Shown piece after piece: positions 7,344-12,306 of a DNA stretch of 18,079 nucleotides. The stretch is taken from NCBI GenBank assembly GCA_025934635.1, contig JAICWX010000176.1, positions 1 to 18,079 of the forward strand, read 5' to 3'. Positions within the stretch are counted from its first letter, which is position 1. Each line of letters starts with the position of its first letter. This DNA is from Streptosporangiaceae bacterium. GTDB taxonomy: Bacteria > Actinomycetota > Actinomycetes > Streptosporangiales > Streptosporangiaceae. The notes under the pieces were generated by a model. It was given only the letters and a program-made list of their open reading frames with translations. It made no database searches and was not told the DNA's origin. Both the position numbers and the translations under genes were made by a program.

Positions 7344-7492
7344 CCGTGGATCCGGAATGCAGGTTCCCGTTGGCACCATCAGTTACAGGAACTACTCACG
7401 TCCCACTTAACACGGTGGATCCGGCTTATCCGGAGGATTTTGGCAACCCTGGGGTACCGGATCCACCGCGTAACCCGGATCCACCGGGTTAA
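7344..7492. repeat. GGATCC-centred inverted and direct repeats
   Basis: TTAACACGGTGGATCCGG (7407-7424) is the reverse complement, with one mismatch, of CCGGATCCACCGGGTTAA (7475-7492). A third, direct copy, CCGGATCCACCGCGTAA, lies at 7457-7473, and a fourth core, CCGTGGATCCGG, at 7344-7355. The left arm could pair with either right copy, giving two alternative stem-loops. Confidence 0.85.
7472..7490 (-). terminator. Small hairpin downstream of the SnoaL-like gene
   Basis: AACCCGG (7472-7478) and CCGGGTT (7484-7490) form a perfect 7-bp stem with a 5-nt loop, about 60 nt past the stop of the SnoaL-like gene. It may help end that transcript. There is no T-run, and it is also part of the larger repeat family, so the role is uncertain. 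Confidence 0.35.
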
Positions 7493-7551
7493 TGCGGGCG
7501 GGCGGGCTTGAAAGGGCGAGGGGCCGAACGGGGTGGGTGCGCGGGGGCGGG

Positions 7552-8082
7552 TTAGCTGGGGGGGTAGATGGGGTCGGCGGGGTACTTGGCGCTCATGCGG
7601 AGGACGGATGGGTCTGGGGTGAGCAGGCCCTGCATCCAGTGTTCGGCGGCCGGGGCTTCGTGGTTCCAGTCCCACCGGAGCTGGCGGTGGGCGATGCCCC
7701 ACCCGCCTGCGCGGCGCTCCAACCGGTCGATCATGCGGGCGCCGGTGAAGCTGTGGTAGTACTCGCCGTTCGCCTTGATCCGGGCGAAGGTGATGCAGTA
7801 GGACTCGGCGGTGGCCGTGTCGCCGTCCACCTCGATCAGCAGGTTGGTCATGTTGTGGCTGGTCCGGGAGCGGGGATGAGTCAGGCCGGCGGTGATGCCG
7901 TCGATGTAGTCCTGGGCCGGGCCCGCGAACAGGCCGCCGTGGTCCTCGGTCGCGCCGGGCAGGTAACAGGAGCGCAGCGCGGCGACGTCGCCCCGGTCGA
8001 CGGACCGCAGGTAGCGGGTCAGGAGTTCGGTGATCTCCTGCTTGTCGAGCAGGCCCTGCAGCGCGGCGCCATGGTCGGTCAT
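7552..8082 (-). CDS. SnoaL-like (NTF2-fold) protein
   Basis: 176 residues. The layout fits the SnoaL_4-type NTF2 fold: an N-terminal helix pair (ALQGLLDKQEITELLTRYLRSVDRGD), a loop with EDHGG, then TSHNMTNLLIEVDGDTATAESYC and a last strand pair around RLERRAGGWGIAHRQLRWDWN. Members act as dehydratases, isomerases or cyclases, or as hydroxylase-like partners, in catabolism of aromatics and steroids and in secondary metabolism. Asp47, His48 and His76 are candidate polar active-site residues, but no reaction can be assigned. The ATG has no Shine-Dalgarno. It lies 6 nt after a TAATGT -10 box, so the mRNA is probably leaderless. It diverges from the LLM oxidoreductase across 39 bp, which suggests joint regulation. 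Confidence 0.85.
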   Translation of the reverse strand: MTDHGAALQGLLDKQEITELLTRYLRSVDRGDVAALRSCYLPGATEDHGGLFAGPAQDYIDGITAGLTHPRSRTSHNMTNLLIEVDGDTATAESYCITFARIKANGEYYHSFTGARMIDRLERRAGGWGIAHRQLRWDWNHEAPAAEHWMQGLLTPDPSVLRMSAKYPADPIYPPS

Positions 8083-8085
8083 GCC

Positions 8086-8115
8086 GTGACATTACAACTA
8101 GCGGAGTGATAGAAC
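8086..8115 (+). promoter_or_regulatory. Promoter of the LLM oxidoreductase/ligase operon (leaderless geometry)
   Basis: GTGACA (8086-8091) resembles a -35 box. After an 18-nt spacer comes TAGAAC (8110-8115) as a -10. The GTG start codon follows after 6 nt, the spacing expected when transcription starts at the first base of the gene. Confidence 0.45.
8089..8094 (-). promoter_or_regulatory. -10 box of the SnoaL-like gene (leaderless geometry)
   Basis: On the minus strand TTGTAATGTC contains TAATGT (TANNNT type) exactly 6 nt before the ATG at 8080-8082. It overlaps the -35 of the divergent promoter, so the two transcripts probably compete or share one regulator. Confidence 0.5.
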
Positions 8116-8121
8116 GAGGCC

Positions 8122-9177
8122 GTGAGCGGTGGGGCTGTCCAGGGGCCGAGGTTGTCGGTGTCGCTGGGGTTGTGGCAGGACCGGCCGGCTGGCGAGGTGG
8201 TGCGGACGGCGGAGGTCGCCGACGCGCTCGGGTACGGCGAGATCTGGATCGGCGAGATGGCCACGTTCGATGCGTTCGCGCTGGGCGCGGTGGTGGCGGA
8301 GCGGACTGCGCAGGCGGCGCTGACGGTGGGGCCGCTGGCGGTGGCGGTGCGGGACCCGGTCATGATCGCGATGGGGGCCGGGTCGCTGGCCGAGCTGACC
8401 GGGCGGACGGTGAACGTGGCGCTGGGCTCATCCAGCCCGGTCGTGGTGGAGCAGTGGCACGGCCGCCGGCAGGAGCGCACCGCGCTGGCGCTGGCCGAGT
8501 CGGCTACCGCGGTGCGCACGCTGCTGGCCGGGGGCACGGCGGACGTACGGGGCCAGGTGATCAGCACCCGCGGCTTCCGGCTGCGGACCCGGGCACCGGG
8601 GACGCCGCTGACGATCGCGGCGTTCGGCCGCGGCGCGGTCAAGGCGGCGGCGCGGCACGCCGACCGGATGGTCATCAACCTGGTCACGCCCAAGTCCGCG
8701 GCCCGGCTGGTGCAGATGCTGCACGATGAGTGCCGGGCGGCCGGACGGCCGGTGCCGCCGGTGGCGGTCTGGCTGGCGGCCGTGGTCAGCCCGGCGGCGG
8801 CCGGGGCCGGGGCCGGGGCCGGGGCGGCGGAGGCCGGGGCCGGGGCGGCGGCGGAGGGTCCTGCGCTGGCAAGTACCGAGCAGCTGCGCCGGGGGCTGGT
8901 CGCCTACATGTCCGCGCCGGGGTACGGGGAGATGTTCGCCGAAGCCGGGTTCGGCGACGTGGTGCGCTTTGCCCGGACCCGGCCGCATCCCGGCGAGCTG
9001 CTGGCCGCCATCCCGGCCGAGCTGACCGGGCACGTCTCACTGGTCGGCGACCGGCGAGCGGTGCGGGCCCGGCTGGCCGAGTACACGAGCGCGGGCGTCG
9101 ACGAGGTCGCGCTGGTGCCCGGGTCGAGCGACGCCGACCCGGCCGGGGTTGCCACCTTGACGGCGCTGGCACCTTAG
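8122..9177 (+). CDS. LLM class (luciferase-like) F420-dependent oxidoreductase
   Basis: 351 residues. It has the luciferase-like TIM-barrel pattern: an N-terminal strand (LSVSLGLWQD), TAEVADALGYGEIWIGEM (29-46), RTVNVALGSSSPVV (95-108), the mid-region LRTRAPGTPLTIAAFGRGAVKAAARHADRMVINL (154-187) and the C-terminal VSLVGDRRAVRARLAEYTSAGVDEVALVPG. In actinomycetes such proteins mostly use F420, though flavin cannot be excluded; the substrate is unknown. Residues 224-246 are an Ala/Gly low-complexity insert. The GTG start is preceded by a weak AGG and a TAGAAC -10 at leaderless distance. The stop TAG lies in a 14-nt tandem repeat whose last degenerate unit carries the Shine-Dalgarno of the ligase, so the two genes are probably co-transcribed. 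Confidence 0.85.
   Translation: MSGGAVQGPRLSVSLGLWQDRPAGEVVRTAEVADALGYGEIWIGEMATFDAFALGAVVAERTAQAALTVGPLAVAVRDPVMIAMGAGSLAELTGRTVNVALGSSSPVVVEQWHGRRQERTALALAESATAVRTLLAGGTADVRGQVISTRGFRLRTRAPGTPLTIAAFGRGAVKAAARHADRMVINLVTPKSAARLVQMLHDECRAAGRPVPPVAVWLAAVVSPAAAGAGAGAGAAEAGAGAAAEGPALASTEQLRRGLVAYMSAPGYGEMFAEAGFGDVVRFARTRPHPGELLAAIPAELTGHVSLVGDRRAVRARLAEYTSAGVDEVALVPGSSDADPAGVATLTALAP
8800..8846. repeat. CCGGGG hexamer repeat inside the LLM gene
   Basis: About five CCGGGG units in a row, then GGCGGAGG, then two more units. The period of 6 keeps the reading frame and encodes Gly-Ala pairs, so a gain or loss of units changes length without breaking the gene. Confidence 0.8.
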
Positions 9178-9237
9178 CGATGGCACCTTAGCGATGGCAC
9201 CTTAGCGATGGCCGCCTTCGCGGTGGCTCCTTAGGGA
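9167..9237. repeat. 14-nt tandem repeat across the LLM stop codon
   Basis: Three exact units of TGGCACCTTAGCGA (9167-9180, 9181-9194, 9195-9208), one degenerate unit (from 9209) and a last variant TGGCTCCTTAGGGA (9224-9237). Each exact unit holds a TAG (9175, 9189, 9203), and the last one does too (9232). The last unit overlaps the GGGAGGG ribosome-binding site of the ligase gene. Confidence 0.95.
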
Positions 9238-9245
9238 GGGAACCA

Positions 9246-10934
9246 ATGGGACTGCATCCGGCGGAGCGGGTCCGGGAGTACCGCGCCAAGGGCTACTGGA
9301 ACGACGACATGATCGACGCGCTGCTGCGTGAGCGGGTCCGGGTGCACGGCGACATCCCGGCCATCACCGATCCGCTGAACCGCGAGGCGCTGCTCGACGG
9401 GCCGTTCCGGGTGCTGACCTGGCCGCAGCTGGACGAGGAGGTCTCCCGGCTGGCGCAGGTGCTGCTGGACGAGGGCATCGGGACCGGCGACGTGGTCGGC
9501 GTGCAGCTGCCCAACACGACCGAGATCGCGATCGCGTTCCTGGCCGTCGTCCGGATCGGCGCGATCGTGGCCCCGTTCCCGGTGCAGTACCGGTCCTGGG
9601 AGCTCACCCACCTGGGCAACGTAGCGCGGGCCCGGCTGTTCATCACGGCCGGCCGGATCGGCCAGCGGCCGGCCGCGGCCGAGATCGCCGGGCTGCGCGG
9701 GCAGCTCCCGTCGCTGCGCACGGCGGCCGCGTTCGGTCCTGACCTGCCGGCGGGCGTGGTCAGCCTGGACGACCGGATGGCGGCCGCCGGCAACCGGGAC
9801 GGGCTGGCCGCTCACCTGGCCTCCTTCTCGCCCGACCCGAACGACTGCGTCACCATCTGCTGGACGTCGGGGACGGAGAGCACCCCCAAGGGCGTGCAGC
9901 GGACGCACTACGACTGGATGGCCATGTGCACCGGCACGGTGGAGGGCCCGGACCTGACCGACGCCGACGTGCTGCTGAACCCGTTCCCGATGGTGAACAT
10001 GGCCGGCATCAACGGGATGTTCCTGCCCTGGCTCAAGGTGGGCGGGCTGCTGGTCCAGCACCACCCGTTCGACCTGGCCACGTTCCTGCGGCAGATCTCC
10101 GAGCACCACGCGACGTACACGTGCGCGCCGCCCGCGCTGCTCACCGCCCTGCTGCACAACGAGGCGCTGCTGGCGCAGACCGACATCTCCTCGCTGCGCA
10201 TCCTCGGCTCCGGCTCCACGCCGCTGGCGCCCAGCCTGCTGCAGGGCTGGCACGACCGGTACGGCATCGAGATCATCAACTTCTACGGCTCCAACGAGGG
10301 CATCGCGCTGCTCGGCACGCCGAAGGACATCCCCGACCCGGCGGTGCGCGCGGTGTACTTCCCGCGCTACAGCGTCCGGGACTGGGAGTTCACGATGGCC
10401 CGTACCACGCTGGCGCGGATAGTGGACCCGCAGACCGGGGCCGAGATCACCGAGGCCGGCGTCCCCGGCGAACTGCGCATCAAGGGCCCCGGCGTGTTCC
10501 CCGGGTACCTGCCGGCCAGCGGCGTGCCCGACCCGTTCGACGAGGACGGCTACCTCAAGACCGGGGACATCCTGGAGATCGCGGGCGACGACCTGGAGTA
10601 CCTGCACTACGTGGACCGGTCCAAGGACATGGTGGTCCGCGGCGGCATGAAGATCTCGGCGGCCGAGCTCGAGGGGTTCATCGCCGGCCACCCGAAGGTG
10701 GCCGACGTGGCCGTGGTGGCCTACCCGGACGAGATGCTCGGCGAGCGCGCCTGCGCGGTCGTGGTGCCCCGTCCGGGCGAGACGGTGACGCTCGCGGAGA
10801 TCGTCGCGTACCTGCGGGACCTTGGTATCGCCACGTTCAAGCTGCCGGAGCGGCTCGAGCTCCGGGACGAGCTGCCGCGCAACCCGCTCGGCAAGATCCT
10901 CAAGCGGGACCTGCGGGACGAGCTGAGGAACTAA
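9246..10934 (+). CDS. AMP-dependent acyl-CoA synthetase/ligase (ANL superfamily)
   Basis: 562 residues, full length for class I adenylate-forming ligases. Core motifs in order: the phosphate loop TSGTESTPKGV (207-217; Glu replaces the more common Gly after TSGT), NFYGSNEG (345-352), YLKTGD (436-441), the hinge and motif YVDRSKDMVVRGGMKI (455-470), and the C-terminal NPLGK with catalytic Lys550. It should activate a carboxylic acid to an acyl-AMP and then an acyl-CoA in the cytoplasm. Similarity by eye is to medium-chain/aryl-acid ligases; the acid is not predictable. GGGAGGG lies 5 nt before the ATG. It is second in an operon with the LLM oxidoreductase, and the thiolase nearby could act further down the same acyl-CoA route (inference). 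A decayed ligase tail follows the stop. Confidence 0.93.
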   Translation: MGLHPAERVREYRAKGYWNDDMIDALLRERVRVHGDIPAITDPLNREALLDGPFRVLTWPQLDEEVSRLAQVLLDEGIGTGDVVGVQLPNTTEIAIAFLAVVRIGAIVAPFPVQYRSWELTHLGNVARARLFITAGRIGQRPAAAEIAGLRGQLPSLRTAAAFGPDLPAGVVSLDDRMAAAGNRDGLAAHLASFSPDPNDCVTICWTSGTESTPKGVQRTHYDWMAMCTGTVEGPDLTDADVLLNPFPMVNMAGINGMFLPWLKVGGLLVQHHPFDLATFLRQISEHHATYTCAPPALLTALLHNEALLAQTDISSLRILGSGSTPLAPSLLQGWHDRYGIEIINFYGSNEGIALLGTPKDIPDPAVRAVYFPRYSVRDWEFTMARTTLARIVDPQTGAEITEAGVPGELRIKGPGVFPGYLPASGVPDPFDEDGYLKTGDILEIAGDDLEYLHYVDRSKDMVVRGGMKISAAELEGFIAGHPKVADVAVVAYPDEMLGERACAVVVPRPGETVTLAEIVAYLRDLGIATFKLPERLELRDELPRNPLGKILKRDLRDELRN

Positions 10935-11019
10935 ACCCCTATCGGGCTACCTATGCCGCTGACCGGGAGAATTTCGCAAGCGCGATTTGCGGGACGAATT
11001 ACGGGCATTAAGGAATTAG
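10935..11019 (+). pseudogene. Relic of a second acyl-CoA ligase C-terminus
   Basis: Directly after the ligase stop, translation gives LPMPLTGRI (10947-10973), then a single extra T at 10974, then RKRDLRDELR plus ALRN and a TAG (10975-11019). If the T is skipped it aligns without gaps to LPRNPLGKILKRDLRDELR of the intact gene, 13 of 19 identical. In KRDLRDELR the DNA differs at 7 of 27 positions, all synonymous, and uses A/T-richer codons (GAT, TTG, GAA, TTA). The catalytic Lys is replaced by Arg (AGA). It looks like the leftover 3' end of a homologous gene. Confidence 0.75.
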
Positions 11020-11131
11020 TCCGCTCGGGTTACCTGAGATTGCCGCTCCGGCTACGGTTGTGTCGCTCGCTGACCGGGAATGCCTGGCGTTGGCTGAGAA
11101 CACGGCACGGGGGCGGAAAGCAATCATCACC

Positions 11132-11151
11132 TGGGCGTATTCGCCATTTTT
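11132..11151 (+). terminator. Hairpin with T5 run upstream of the peptidase gene
   Basis: TGGGCG (11132-11137) pairs with CGCCA (11142-11146) with one bulge and a TATT loop, and five Ts follow. It could end the LLM/ligase transcript or act as a leader element of the peptidase gene, whose ATG is 60 nt further on. The stem is short. Confidence 0.35.
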
Positions 11152-11211
11152 CCGTTGCGCTCAGCTATTTACGCTTTACCACGGCAAGGCGCGATAGGAA
11201 AAGGAGCGCAT

Positions 11212-12228
11212 ATGCGACGCAGGTGGCCCGCGCTGGCGGCGACCATCCCCCTGGTGCTGGGCTGGGCGGTGACGACCGCCCACCCGGCATCGGCCTCAGC
11301 CTCGGTGACCCCAGCCCTGGTCAACTCAGCTCCGGCCACCGGGCCCGCCGCGGTGCAGCCCGGCGGCCCGGTCAGCTCGCTGAGCACGCCCGGCATGCCA
11401 TCCGGGACCGTGACCCCCCGGATCTCCGGACTGCAGCCGCCGGGCGGCGGCGGGCAGAGCGGCCTGGGGCAGAGCGGCCTGGGGCAGGGCAGCGGGCAGA
11501 ATGGCGGCGGGCAGAGCGGCCTCGGCGGCCTGGGGCAGGGCCGCGGTGCCCAGAACTCGGTCGTCACCAGCAGCAACTGGGCGGGGTACGTGGCGACCGG
11601 CAGCACCGGCGCGTTCACCAGCGTGTCCTCGAACTGGACGGAGCCGGTCGGCCACTGCAACGGCGCGGGCGGCAAGTACGCCGCGTTCTGGGTCGGGCTC
11701 GACGGCTACACCAGCTCCACGGTGGAGCAGACCGGATCCGAGGTCGACTGCTCCGGGTTCTTCCCCCGGTACTACGCCTGGTACGAGATCTACCCGAACG
11801 CGGCGGTGAACTTCACCAACCCGGTCAGGCCCGGCGACCAGTTCACCGGCACGGTCACCTACACCGCGCCGAACACGTTCACCCTGGCCCTGACGGACCA
11901 CACTGAGCACTGGACGCAGACGGTGAGCGCCGCCGCGCCCAGCGCGGCGCGGTCCTCAGCCGAGGTCATCGCCGAGGCGCCCTGCTGCACCGCCCGCGGC
12001 GGCATCTTGCCGCTGACCGACTTCGGCACGGTCAGCTTCACATCGGCGACGGCGAACGGCCGGAGCATGGCCACCTACAACCCGACCGAGATCGTCATGC
12101 CGAACACGTTCGTGTCGCCCATGAACAGCGCCGGGAACTTCACCGTGAGCTACGCCGGCTTCGCGGGTTTCCCCGGCTTCCCGGTGCGATCCGGTGGCGC
12201 CGGACCGGTCAGCTCGGATTCTGACTAG
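11212..12228 (+). CDS. Secreted G1-family glutamic endopeptidase (eqolisin-like)
   Basis: 338 residues from the ATG at 11212, which has AAGGAG 5 nt upstream; an in-frame ATG further up would bury the signal peptide. Residues 1-30 are a signal peptide (MRRRWPALAATIPLVLGWAV, with likely cleavage after ASASA). Residues 31-76 are a Pro/Ser/Ala-rich pro-region, 77-112 a Gly/Gln-rich linker with GQSGLG repeats, and 117-320 the G1 beta-sandwich. It shows SSNWAGY, NWTEP, AAFWVGLDGY, VEQTGSEVDC with catalytic Gln173, and SAEVIAEAP with catalytic Glu251. This Gln/Glu pair defines the glutamic peptidases, which work at acidic pH outside the cell. Cysteines 149, 180, 258 and 259 may form disulfides. It is a single gene that converges on the amine oxidase; a shared double hairpin lies between them. 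Confidence 0.9.
   Translation: MRRRWPALAATIPLVLGWAVTTAHPASASASVTPALVNSAPATGPAAVQPGGPVSSLSTPGMPSGTVTPRISGLQPPGGGGQSGLGQSGLGQGSGQNGGGQSGLGGLGQGRGAQNSVVTSSNWAGYVATGSTGAFTSVSSNWTEPVGHCNGAGGKYAAFWVGLDGYTSSTVEQTGSEVDCSGFFPRYYAWYEIYPNAAVNFTNPVRPGDQFTGTVTYTAPNTFTLALTDHTEHWTQTVSAAAPSAARSSAEVIAEAPCCTARGGILPLTDFGTVSFTSATANGRSMATYNPTEIVMPNTFVSPMNSAGNFTVSYAGFAGFPGFPVRSGGAGPVSSDSD
11446..11545. repeat. Gly/Gln-rich linker repeats in the peptidase gene
   Basis: GGGCAGAGCGGCCTG occurs twice in tandem (from 11452) and again in altered form downstream, encoding GQSGLGQSGLGQGSGQ and related runs. The 15-nt period keeps the frame. Confidence 0.75.
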
Positions 12229-12245
12229 ACGGTCCGGCTTCTGAG

Positions 12246-12300
12246 CCCGCGGCGGTGGCCGCGGGGCGGGCGGGCAGGGTGCGGCCCCTGCCCGCCCGCC
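12246..12300. terminator. Double hairpin, bidirectional terminator
   Basis: Two perfect GC stems in tandem: CCCGCGGC-GGTG-GCCGCGGG (12246-12265, 8 bp) and GGCGGGCGGGCAGGG-TGCGGC-CCCTGCCCGCCCGCC (12265-12300, 15 bp). They lie between the convergent peptidase and amine oxidase genes, 7 nt from the latter's stop, and should terminate both transcripts. Confidence 0.85.
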
Positions 12301-12306
12301 TATCGC

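Larger units (their letters stand above)
6907..7551. other. 645-bp gene-free, repeat-rich intergenic stretch
   Basis: It lies between the end of the SnoaL-like gene and the start of the thiolase gene, both on the minus strand. No frame shows the strong GC bias at third codon positions plus a recognisable protein motif seen in the flanking genes, so I call no gene here. It holds the thiolase promoter (near 6934), a 12-nt tandem repeat (7098-7156), a second short tandem repeat (about 7157-7197), a small hairpin with GGGTAC/GTACCC arms (7222-7241) and a family of GGATCC-centred direct and inverted repeats (7344-7492). The A/T share is higher than in the genes on either side. Confidence 0.6.

Noticed and set aside
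7077..7511. Plus-strand open frame with an Ala/Glu repeat start and Arg/Ile-rich tail
   Set aside because: The apparent protein is only a read-out of the 12-nt array and the GGATCC repeats; no start signal, family or codon bias supports it.
11020..11211. A riboswitch (c-di-AMP or c-di-GMP type) in the peptidase leader
   Set aside because: I could not find the conserved core motifs of either class; only a small hairpin with a T-run is visible.
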